NCBI GenBank assembly: GCA_902494375.1
Contig: CABUTL010000004.1
Coordinates: forward strand, 1 to 22,678
DNA length: 22,678 nt
Origin: an uncultured Collinsella sp.
Lineage (GTDB): Bacteria > Actinomycetota > Coriobacteriia > Coriobacteriales > Coriobacteriaceae
Direction: 5' to 3'
Each line of letters starts with the position of its first letter. Position 1 is the first letter of the stretch. The notes under the pieces are model-generated. The model saw only the letters and a list, made by a program, of their open reading frames with translations. It was not told the origin of the DNA and searched no databases. The translations under genes and the position numbers were made by a program. Shown here piece after piece: positions 14,258-22,678 of the stretch.

Positions 14258-15457
14258 ATGGCCGAGATCGTTCTCAAACATGTTCAGAAGGTGTATCCCA
14301 ACACCGAGTCCAAAAAGAAGGGCTTCTTTGGCAAAAAGAAGAAGACCGAGGAGAAGAAGCACAACCTCAAGGTTACCGAGGACGGTGTGCTCGCTGTAGA
14401 GGACTTCAACCTCACCGTTCACGACCAGGAGTTCGTCGTCCTCGTTGGCCCCTCTGGCTGCGGTAAGTCCACGACGATGCGCATGGTCGCCGGCCTGGAG
14501 GACATCACCTCGGGCGATGTGCTCATCGACGGCAAGCGCGTCAACGACGTGGCACCCAAGGACCGCGACATCGCCATGGTGTTCCAGAGCTATGCTCTGT
14601 ACCCCAATATGACGGTGTACGAGAACATGGCGTTTACGCTTGAGCTCAAGAAGGTCCCCAAGGACGAGGTCGACCGCAAAGTTCGCTCTGCTGCCGAGAT
14701 TCTGGGCATTACCGAGTACCTCGACCGTAAGCCCAAGGCGCTTTCGGGCGGCCAGCGCCAGCGTGTCGCTATCGGCCGCGCCATCGTGCGTGACCCCAAG
14801 GTCTTCCTGATGGACGAGCCGCTGTCCAACCTGGACGCCAAGCTTCGTAACCAGATGCGTGCCGAGCTCATTAAGCTGCGCCACGAGATCAAGGGCACGT
14901 TCATTTATGTTACTCACGACCAGACCGAGGCTATGACCCTTGGTGACCGTATCGTGGTCATGAAGGACGGCGTCGTCCAGCAGATCGCCACCCCGCAGGA
15001 GGTCTTCAACCATCCCGCGAACATCTTCGTCGCCGGCTTTATCGGCGTGCCGCAGATGAACTTCTTCGATGCCCAGCTGGTGCGCTCGGGCAACGGCTTT
15101 ACCGTCAAGACCGAGGATATGAACGTGGCGCTCGCCCCCGAGACTTGCGCTCAGCTTGCCCTCAACTGGGACGGCGGCGACGTGAAGGAGATTACGGCCG
15201 GCGTGCGTCCCGAGCAGATCCTGCTTGCCGACAAGGGCGAGGAGGGCGCGCTCCAGGGTACCGTCGAGGTGACCGAGCTCATGGGCTCGACCGAGCATGT
15301 CCACGTGACCGCTCCCGACGGCCAGTTTGTCCTGATTATCCCCGTCGTCGACCTCGAGGCCAAGGGCGCGCTCAAGGCTGGCGACACCATCTGGTTCAAG
15401 TTCGAGAAGAACGCGACCCACCTCTTCGATAAGGTCTCTGGCAAGAACCTTATCTAG
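14258..15457 (+). CDS. Sugar ABC transporter ATP-binding protein (MsmK/UgpC/MalK type)
   Basis: The 399-residue ATPase energises the importer encoded just upstream, and in related organisms such subunits often serve several importers. Walker A is GPSGCGKST (64-72), the ABC signature LSGGQ (162-166), Walker B VFLMDEP (182-188) and the switch histidine H220 in THDQTEA. The C-terminal regulatory (TOBE-type) domain extends from about 245 to 399. An oddity is a Lys-rich insertion of roughly 25-30 residues at 16-43, in the first beta-hairpin before VLAVEDFNL, where MalK and MsmK have a short turn. GAAAGG precedes the ATG. The gene ends the operon, followed by a terminator. Confidence 0.92.
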   Translation: MAEIVLKHVQKVYPNTESKKKGFFGKKKKTEEKKHNLKVTEDGVLAVEDFNLTVHDQEFVVLVGPSGCGKSTTMRMVAGLEDITSGDVLIDGKRVNDVAPKDRDIAMVFQSYALYPNMTVYENMAFTLELKKVPKDEVDRKVRSAAEILGITEYLDRKPKALSGGQRQRVAIGRAIVRDPKVFLMDEPLSNLDAKLRNQMRAELIKLRHEIKGTFIYVTHDQTEAMTLGDRIVVMKDGVVQQIATPQEVFNHPANIFVAGFIGVPQMNFFDAQLVRSGNGFTVKTEDMNVALAPETCAQLALNWDGGDVKEITAGVRPEQILLADKGEEGALQGTVEVTELMGSTEHVHVTAPDGQFVLIIPVVDLEAKGALKAGDTIWFKFEKNATHLFDKVSGKNLI

Positions 15458-15525
15458 GCCCGGTGCATCCAGGCCCTCCCTTTGGGCGGCTGCGGTATTG
15501 CCATCCTTTTGCCGCGGTCACATAT

Positions 15526-15569
15526 AAGGCTCCCCTCCCGTCCACTGGGCGAGAGGGGAGCCTTTCTTT
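15526..15569 (+). terminator. Terminator of the ABC operon
   Basis: AAGGCTCCCCTC (15526-15537) pairs perfectly with GAGGGGAGCCTT (15553-15564) and is followed by TCTTT. It lies 69 bp after the ATPase stop codon. Confidence 0.88.
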
Positions 15570-15597
15570 GTGTTGGGGTTGTCTGACCGGTCGTTTG

Positions 15598-15813
15598 TCT
15601 CGATCTGTAACGGGTAGGGCCGATTTCGGACGTTAGATGTTACAGATCGAGACGGTTTCGCTGAGCTAACCATTTCATCTAAATCTGTAACACCAAAGGT
15701 GAATTTCAGCTGCTAGATGTTACAGATTGAGATAAACCCAAGGGGAGGGGCTGGTATGTCTCAATCTGTAACAGCTGGGACCGTTTTTACCGAGTAGTTG
15801 TTACAGATCGAGA
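15598..15813. repeat. Array of three palindromic units with 80-81 bp period
   Basis: Each unit has 14-base arms like TCTCGATCTGTAAC and GTTACAGATCGAGA around a spacer of exactly 27 bases. Unit 1 is 15598-15652, unit 2 15678-15732 (one arm mismatch) and unit 3 15759-15813. Unit starts are 80 and 81 bp apart. The 27-base interiors are loosely alike, most clearly at their ends (CGTTAGAT, GCTAGAT, GTAGTT). The bases following units 1 and 3 also resemble each other. The array fills the gap between the convergent ATPase and phosphorylase genes, outside both terminators, and encodes no protein. Confidence 0.92.
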
Positions 15814-15853
15814 TTGTTTGGCCGAGTCGGGTCACAGGGTAACGTGCGGGCAC

Positions 15854-15885
15854 AAAAAGCGGAGCCGTGTCGCCACGACTCCGTT
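15854..15885 (-). terminator. Terminator of glgP
   Basis: CGGAGCCGTG (15860-15869) pairs with CACGACTCCG (15874-15883) with one mismatch and a TCGC loop. On the minus strand a run of five T (plus 15854-15858) follows. It lies 30 bp after the glgP stop codon. Confidence 0.85.
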
Positions 15886-15914
15886 TCTCAAGAGGATGGG
15901 TAAGGGAAGTGAAA

Positions 15915-18182
<2,268 letters not shown>

Positions 18183-18228
18183 GTTTTCTCCTGTGATGGG
18201 TTGTTTCATGTCTGCAATTCATAAGAAG

Positions 18229-18262
18229 CCCGCGCGAGGGGATTGGGGTGGCCTCGCGCGGG
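18229..18262 (-). terminator. Hairpin between malQ and glgP (terminator or partial terminator)
   Basis: CCCGCGCGAGG (18229-18239) pairs perfectly with CCTCGCGCGGG (18252-18262) around a 12-base loop. On the minus strand CTTCTTAT follows, a weak T tract. It could end the malQ transcript or reduce read-through into glgP. Confidence 0.6.
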
Positions 18263-18310
18263 AAAAGCAAGCGCGTCCGCACGGTGGGGAGGGGCCGGGC
18301 GCGGTAGCTC

Positions 18311-19816
18311 CTATTGAGGAAGCTCGATTTCGGCTTCCGACGGGATGCGGAAGTAGGTCTCGGTCCAGTCGGTGAGTTTGTGCTCGAGCTCGCGGGTGAT
18401 GGCGCCGTCGAGCATGCGCCAGGTCCAGTTGCCGCCCAGCGTGGCAGGGGTGTTGATGCGCGCCTCGTTGCCCAAGTTGAGCAGGTCTTGCATGGTGTAG
18501 ATGCACGTGTCACTCACGCTGGCGGCGATGGTGCGATTGAGTGCATCTGCCATGGGTTCGCCGGCCTGCTGATGGGTGTACAGGGCTGCCTGCTCGCGCT
18601 GACGCGGGGTGGCCGTTCCCTCAAACCAACCGCGCGCCGTCTCGTTGTCGTGGGTGCCCACATAGGCGACGGTGTTGGCGATGTAGTTATGCGGCAGGTA
18701 GTACGAGTTGGTGCCCTCAAAGGCAAACTGCAGGATCTTCATGCCGGGGAAGCCCGAGTTGTCGCGCATGTCGATGACGCCGGGGGTGAGGAAGCCCAGG
18801 TCCTCGGCGATGATGGGCAGCGTGCCGAGCTTTTCCTCGAGCGTCTTGAAGAACTTGAGGCCGGGGCCCTGCGTCCACGAACCGTAGGACGAATCGGGCG
18901 AGGAGAACGGCACCTCCCAATAGGCCTCGAAGCCGCGGAAGTGATCCAGGCGGATGACGTCGTACATGTCGAGGGCGGCGCGAATGCGGCCCTCCCACCA
19001 GGAGAAGCCATCGGACTCCATAGCGTCCCAGTCGTAGATGGGGTTGCCCCAGTACTGGCCGGTGGCCGAGAACTGGTCGGGCGGCGTGCCGGCGACGCTC
19101 ACCGGATTGCCGGCGGCGTCGATCTTAAAGAGCTCAGGCGTCGCCCACATCTCGACGGAGTCACGCGAGACATAGATGGGCAGGTCGCCGATGATGAGAA
19201 TGTCGCGCTCGTTGGCATAGGCCTTGAGGCGGCTCCACTGGCGATCGAAGAAGTACTGCGTCATCTGGTGGTAGAGCATACGCGCCGGATGGTCGGCGCA
19301 GACCTTGGCGGAAGCCTCACCGCGGGTGCGGAGCTCCGCTGGCCACTCCCAAAACGCCTTGAGACCGCACTCCTCTTTGACGGTCATGAACTCACAGTAG
19401 GGGATGAGCCAGTCCTCGTTGGCCTGGATAAAGTCATCGAAATCGGCCGGCTTGTCGGCGGCAAAGCGCTCAGCGGCGCGGTCGAGAATCTGACGGCGGC
19501 CGCCAAAGATAGCACCGTAGTCGACATTGCTGGGGTCGGATCCCAGATACACGCCATCGATATCGCGCTGCTCCAGATACCCTGCCTCGATAAGCTCGGC
19601 AAAGTCGATAAAGTTGGGGTTGCCTGCGCGGGCCGAGAACGACTGATAGGGCGAATCGCCATAGCTGGTCGTCGTAAGGGGCAGAATCTGCCAGTAATGT
19701 TGTTTGCACGAGGCGAGAAAATCGACGAAGTCGTAGGCATTCCAGCCAAAGCCGCCGATTCCGTATGGTCCGGGCAGAGATGAGACGGGCATGAGGACGC
19801 CGCTTGCACGCTCCAT
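18311..19816 (-). CDS. malQ: 4-alpha-glucanotransferase (amylomaltase)
   Basis: The GH77 enzyme transfers alpha-1,4-glucan segments between maltodextrins and releases glucose. From ATG 19816 (GGTGAG seven bases upstream) it has 501 residues; the upstream GTG (19828) or TTG (19831) starts lie too close to the AAGAAGG site. The N-terminus ASGVLMPVSSLPGPYGIGGF is the family opening. Catalytic residues are visible: nucleophile D291 in RLDHFRGF, acid/base E338 in AEDLG, and D390 in GTHDNE. Length is that of bacterial amylomaltases. It is followed by glgP on the same strand. Its promoter carries a TTGTTTAAACAT palindrome matching the sites around the TreR-like gene, so it is probably co-regulated with the PTS and ABC systems. 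Confidence 0.95.
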   Translation of the reverse strand: MERASGVLMPVSSLPGPYGIGGFGWNAYDFVDFLASCKQHYWQILPLTTTSYGDSPYQSFSARAGNPNFIDFAELIEAGYLEQRDIDGVYLGSDPSNVDYGAIFGGRRQILDRAAERFAADKPADFDDFIQANEDWLIPYCEFMTVKEECGLKAFWEWPAELRTRGEASAKVCADHPARMLYHQMTQYFFDRQWSRLKAYANERDILIIGDLPIYVSRDSVEMWATPELFKIDAAGNPVSVAGTPPDQFSATGQYWGNPIYDWDAMESDGFSWWEGRIRAALDMYDVIRLDHFRGFEAYWEVPFSSPDSSYGSWTQGPGLKFFKTLEEKLGTLPIIAEDLGFLTPGVIDMRDNSGFPGMKILQFAFEGTNSYYLPHNYIANTVAYVGTHDNETARGWFEGTATPRQREQAALYTHQQAGEPMADALNRTIAASVSDTCIYTMQDLLNLGNEARINTPATLGGNWTWRMLDGAITRELEHKLTDWTETYFRIPSEAEIELPQ

Positions 19817-19901
19817 GAATGCGCTCACCAACCTTCTTGTTGTGGGGTCGGCCTGTCGATGGGTGTGCAGTCCGCCTCCGATGTTCTGATTCGATACGCC
19901 T

Positions 19902-19926
19902 ATTGTAAAACATGTTGTTTAAACAT
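19902..19926 (-). promoter_or_regulatory. malQ promoter -10 and operator
   Basis: TGTTTAAACA (19916-19925) is a perfect palindrome inside TTGTTTAAACAT (19915-19926). On the minus strand TACAAT (plus 19902-19907) is a good -10 and lies just downstream of the palindrome, so the operator falls between -35 and -10. ACATGT occurs on both sides (19910-19915 and 19923-19928). No clear -35 is visible. Confidence 0.55.
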
Positions 19927-19980
19927 GTACAGGCAAGATAAAAAAGTTGGTCGATTTTCGGTGAATGGTTACATGCCATG

Positions 19981-20015
19981 AAAAAAGCCCCGACCTCACA
20001 ACGTGAGATCGGGGC
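19981..20015 (-). terminator. Terminator of galE
   Basis: GCCCCGACCTCAC (19987-19999) pairs with GTGAGATCGGGGC (20003-20015) with one mismatch and a 3-base loop. On the minus strand six T follow (plus 19981-19986). Confidence 0.9.
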
Positions 20016-20037
20016 AAGAGCGGTATGTAGGTTTTTG

Positions 20038-21099
20038 CTACTCGGCGTCGGCGAAGCCGTTGGGGTTGTGGCTCTGCCAGTTCCAGCTATCGCGGCACAT
20101 GTCCGCGATGTCGTACTGGGCCTTCCAGCCCATCATGCGCTCGGCCTTGGAGGCATCGCACCAGTTGGCAGCGATGTCGCCGGCGCGGCGCTCGCGGATC
20201 ACGTAGGGCAGCTCCTTGCCACAAGCCTTGGAGAAGGCGGCGATGACCTCGAGTACCGAGGTACCGGTGCCGGTGCCCAGGTTAAAGATCTCGACGCCGG
20301 TCTTGCCGTTCATCCAGTTAAGGGCGGCAACGTGACCAGAGGCCAGATCGCACACGTGGATGTAGTCGCGCACACCGGTGCCGTCGGGGGTGGGGTAGTC
20401 GTTGCCAAAGACCTGAACGGCCTCGAGCTTGCCCACGGCGACCTGGGCGACATAGGGCACCAGGTTGTTGGGGATGCCCTTGGGGTCCTCGCCGATCAGG
20501 CCCGACGGATGAGCGCCGATGGGGTTGAAGTAGCGGAGCAGCACGACGTCCCACTCGGGATCGGCGGTGTGGATGTCCATAAGGATCTGCTCGATCATCC
20601 ACTTGGTCCAACCATAGGGGTTGGTCGCGGGCTTCTTAGGATCCTCCTCGGTGACGGGCGGGTTGTCCGGGTCGCCGTAGACGGTCGAGGAGCTCGAGAA
20701 GATGATGGACTTGCAGCCATGGTTGCGCATGACGTCGATGAGCACCAGGGTGTTCTCGATGTTGTTGTGGTAGTACTCGACGGGCTTGCTCACCGACTCG
20801 CCGACGGCCTTAAAGCCGGCAAAGTGGATGACGCGGTCGATCTGATGGGTATCGAAGATCTTGTTCATCGCATCACGGTCGAGCACGTTGGCCTCGTAGA
20901 AGGTGAGGTTCTTGGCGGCCTCGTCGCCCACGATGGTCTTGACGCGGTCGACGGCGACGGCGCTGGAGTTGGAGAGATCATCGACGATGACGACCTGGTA
21001 GCCACCCTCGAGCAGCTGAACGACGGTGTGCGAGCCGATAAAGCCGGCGCCACCGGTTACGAGGACGCAGGTATCTTTGGGGTCGAGTGCTTTGGACAT
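20038..21099 (-). CDS. galE: UDP-glucose 4-epimerase
   Basis: The 353-residue cytoplasmic enzyme interconverts UDP-glucose and UDP-galactose in the Leloir pathway and supplies UDP-galactose for surface sugars. It is an extended short-chain dehydrogenase: the NAD-binding motif TGGAGFIGS (15-23), the NNIENTL block (112-118), the catalytic serine region SSSSTVYG (135-142) and the YxxxK pair Y162/K166. The length is close to the usual 330-350. AGGAG lies just before ATG 21099. A TATACT -10 (plus 21137-21142) is 38 bp upstream. It stands alone, with its own promoter and terminator; the other gal genes are not in the window. Confidence 0.95.
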   Translation of the reverse strand: MSKALDPKDTCVLVTGGAGFIGSHTVVQLLEGGYQVVIVDDLSNSSAVAVDRVKTIVGDEAAKNLTFYEANVLDRDAMNKIFDTHQIDRVIHFAGFKAVGESVSKPVEYYHNNIENTLVLIDVMRNHGCKSIIFSSSSTVYGDPDNPPVTEEDPKKPATNPYGWTKWMIEQILMDIHTADPEWDVVLLRYFNPIGAHPSGLIGEDPKGIPNNLVPYVAQVAVGKLEAVQVFGNDYPTPDGTGVRDYIHVCDLASGHVAALNWMNGKTGVEIFNLGTGTGTSVLEVIAAFSKACGKELPYVIRERRAGDIAANWCDASKAERMMGWKAQYDIADMCRDSWNWQSHNPNGFADAE

Positions 21100-21136
21100 G
21101 TAGTCTCCTATCGAATCAGGAACACTTCTTCAGGGG

Positions 21137-21142
21137 AGTATA
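21137..21142 (-). promoter_or_regulatory. Probable galE -10 element
   Basis: TATACT on the minus strand, preceded by TGCGC, lies 38 bp before the galE start. No good -35 was found at 16-18 bp. The rest of 21143-21300 shows nothing I can assign. Confidence 0.45.
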
Positions 21143-21305
21143 GCGCAGGCAGGGACGCCCAAATCGTGCGCTGTGGGAAAAGCAGAGGATTGTGCTAACG
21201 TACTCATCAGAAGAGCTTGCGTACGCATAACCTGATCTTTGGCATTTGCTTGCGAGCCGCTGACCTTGTAGTTTCCTGCCGTTCGTGGAAATCGTTGGGA
21301 CGCGC

Positions 21306-21369
21306 CATATGTACGCTAATATGTATGAGTTGAGCGACATATAAATAAACATGTAACGGAGTACATATG
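21306..21369 (+). promoter_or_regulatory. Upstream region of the cell-wall hydrolase gene, with CATATGTAC inverted repeat
   Basis: CATATGTAC (21306-21314) and GTACATATG (21361-21369) are perfect inverted repeats 46 bp apart, and the second covers the start codon. CATATAAA (21338-21345) contains a possible -10 and is identical to the octamer before the JetD-like gene. ACGGAG forms the ribosome site five bases before the ATG. Confidence 0.4.
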
Positions 21370-22557
21370 TCACCAAACAGCGATTCCATCCTTTCCCAGG
21401 AGCTCTCGCGCCGCACTGCCCTCAAGGCCCTGTTCGGCGCCGCTTCTGCGGCAGTTCTTTTTGGCCTGCCCGCTCGCGCCCATGCGGCGGAGGCTTCCAA
21501 AGAAACAACCGATAAACTGAATGCCGCCCAGGCCCAGCTCGACGAGGTTCAGGCCCAGCTCGACAGCATCGCAAATGAGTATGCGGCGCTGGCCAACAAG
21601 AATGCCCAGACCCTCAACGACATCGAGAATGTCCAGGGCAAGATTGACGACACGCAGGCCCAGATCGATGAAAAGAAGGCCGAGCTCAAGAAGAAGCGCA
21701 ACGACCTTTCCGATCGCGTGGCCGCCAGCTACAAGTCCGGCGGCACGAACATTCTGTCGCTGCTGCTGGCCTCTGGCTCGTTTGAGGAACTCGTCGCCAA
21801 TGCGCACTATGTTGAGAAGATCAACAAGAGCGACCGCGACGCCATCGAGGACATTCAGACCATCCAGGAAGAGCTCGATGCGCAAAAGACCGAGCTTGAG
21901 TCGCAGAAAGCTGACTTAGAGAAGCTCAAGGATCAGCAGACTGCTCAGATGCAGGATATGCAGGCCAAGCAGCAAGAAGTCCAGACTGTGCTGAACGGTC
22001 TTTCCGACGACGTCAAGGAGCTCATGGCTCAGCGCGATTCCGAGATCCTCGCTGCCGCCCAGGCCGAGGAGGCTGCTAGGAAGGCTGCCGCTGCCGCGGC
22101 TGCCGCGAACAAGAACAATTCCTACTCGGGTGGCGGATCGTATGCGCCCGGAACCCCGCAACAGAATGCCGGCTCGGGCAAACAGCAGGCCGTCGTCAAC
22201 GCGTGCTACTCCACGCCTTCGCCGGGTCAGAACTGGTGCGCGGCGTGGGTTACCAATGTCTTCCGTAACGCCGGCGTTGGCTACTTTGGCGGTAACGCGT
22301 GCGATATGTTTAACGCATGGTGCTATAGCTCCGACCGCTCGGCGCTGCAGGTGGGCATGATCGTGGCCGACTCATCGCATAGCGGTACCGGCATGCCGGG
22401 TCTGATCTATGGCCACGTGGGCATCTATGTTGGCGGCGGCATCGTTATGAGCAACGAGGGTGCCATTACGTCTAAGTCGCTCGATTCGTTTATTAGCTTC
22501 TATGGCACTGGCTCTGGCGTGCGTTGGGGCTGGCTCGGCGGTATTGCGCTGTCGTAG
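21367..22557 (+). CDS. Tat-exported coiled-coil peptidoglycan hydrolase (CwlO/PcsB-like, NlpC/P60-CHAP type)
   Basis: The 396-residue protein begins with a Tat-type signal peptide (SRR at 14-16, then TALK and a hydrophobic core, likely cut after ARAHA near residue 40). Residues about 44-235 form a long coiled coil rich in Ala, Gln, Glu and Lys, with a hinge around FEELVANAHYVEKI, as in CwlO, PcsB and RipC, whose activity is gated by FtsEX. An Ala-rich hinge and a Ser/Gly/Asn linker follow (about 236-265). The C-terminal domain has the cysteine-peptidase layout: C291 in NWCAAWV, H350 in GHVGIY, and a polar N363/E364. It should cleave peptide cross-links in the wall during growth or division. 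The choice between NlpC/P60 and CHAP is not certain. It ends 28 bp before the arm of hairpin repeat copy 3. Confidence 0.85.
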   Translation: MSPNSDSILSQELSRRTALKALFGAASAAVLFGLPARAHAAEASKETTDKLNAAQAQLDEVQAQLDSIANEYAALANKNAQTLNDIENVQGKIDDTQAQIDEKKAELKKKRNDLSDRVAASYKSGGTNILSLLLASGSFEELVANAHYVEKINKSDRDAIEDIQTIQEELDAQKTELESQKADLEKLKDQQTAQMQDMQAKQQEVQTVLNGLSDDVKELMAQRDSEILAAAQAEEAARKAAAAAAAANKNNSYSGGGSYAPGTPQQNAGSGKQQAVVNACYSTPSPGQNWCAAWVTNVFRNAGVGYFGGNACDMFNAWCYSSDRSALQVGMIVADSSHSGTGMPGLIYGHVGIYVGGGIVMSNEGAITSKSLDSFISFYGTGSGVRWGWLGGIALS

Positions 22558-22584
22558 CTGCGGTTTGAAGCAAGTTGGTCCGGG

Positions 22585-22678
22585 GCTGGGGGCGAGGCAT
22601 AAGGTTGCCTGCTCGGGCAGTCCTGCTCGCACGGAGAGCACATTAAGTGCTCTCCGGCTCGTGCGGAACTCGCGATCA
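22585..22678. repeat. Large hairpin repeat, copy 3 (cut by the window end)
   Basis: The core (22608-22678) matches copies 1 and 2: CTGCTC, AGTCCTGC, an apical stem GGAGAGCAC/GTGCTCTCC around ATTAA (about 22633-22655), and GTGCGGAACTCGCGA. The lower stem CGCAC/GTGCG replaces CGCAA/TTGCG, a compensated change. The likely left outer arm includes GGCATAAGGTTG (about 22593-22606); its partner lies beyond the end of the window. Confidence 0.85.

Noticed and set aside
15598..15813. CRISPR array
   Set aside because: Repeats alternate in orientation as palindromes and the interiors of equal length resemble each other, unlike unique spacers; no cas genes are present.
18314..19783. 489-codon plus-strand frame opposite malQ (and similar ones opposite galE, glgP, and the PTS gene)
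   Set aside because: The minus-strand genes hold catalytic motifs in the right order. The opposite frames are by-products of high-GC codon bias.

Overview
The window reads as chromosomal sequence of a high-GC Gram-positive bacterium. The gene content and the style of the proteins fit Coriobacteriia, most likely Collinsella or a close relative. This is an inference from protein character (CwlM-like regulator, Tat-type lipoprotein, glycogen/maltodextrin enzymes, a MalP/GlvC-type PTS protein), not a database match. All genes are housekeeping or sugar-metabolism genes. I see no phage, insertion sequence or CRISPR array.

Layout. 1-504: a large hairpin repeat, then a promoter and a leader that looks like a classical branched-chain amino-acid attenuator in front of cstA. 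505-2394: cstA (peptide/pyruvate transporter family). 2588-4762: an orphan protein with a JetD-like (Wadjet subunit D, DUF2220) C-terminus and a long charged linker, followed four bases later by a second large hairpin repeat. 5090-5164: tRNA-Gln, minus strand. 5203-7272 (minus): a CwlM-like peptidoglycan-binding protein and a polyprenyl diphosphate synthase. 7386-9836 (minus): a maltose-type PTS EIICB fused to a HAD phosphatase, divergent from a TreR-like GntR regulator (10066-10785). 11092-15457: a complete sugar ABC importer (Tat-type lipoprotein, two permeases, MsmK-type ATPase). 15598-15813: three tandem palindromic units between convergent genes. 15915-19816 (minus): glycogen/maltodextrin phosphorylase and 4-alpha-glucanotransferase. 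20038-21099 (minus): galE. 21367-22557: a Tat-exported coiled-coil NlpC/P60-CHAP-type cell-wall hydrolase. A third copy of the large hairpin repeat runs off the end.

How the parts work together. The middle of the window (7386-19816) looks like an alpha-glucoside module. Maltose-like sugars could enter by the PTS (as a sugar phosphate that the fused HAD domain may dephosphorylate) or by the ABC importer, and then be processed by MalQ and GlgP. Sites resembling TTGTTTAAACAA lie in the EIICB/gntR divergent promoter, the ABC promoter region and the malQ promoter, which points to one regulon under the TreR-like protein.

The most novel items are: (i) a family of 117-133 bp hairpin repeats with a conserved core and covarying arms, three copies in 22.7 kb; (ii) the BCAA-type attenuator on cstA; (iii) the EIICB-HAD fusion; (iv) the orphan JetD-like protein; (v) the 80-bp-period palindromic array.
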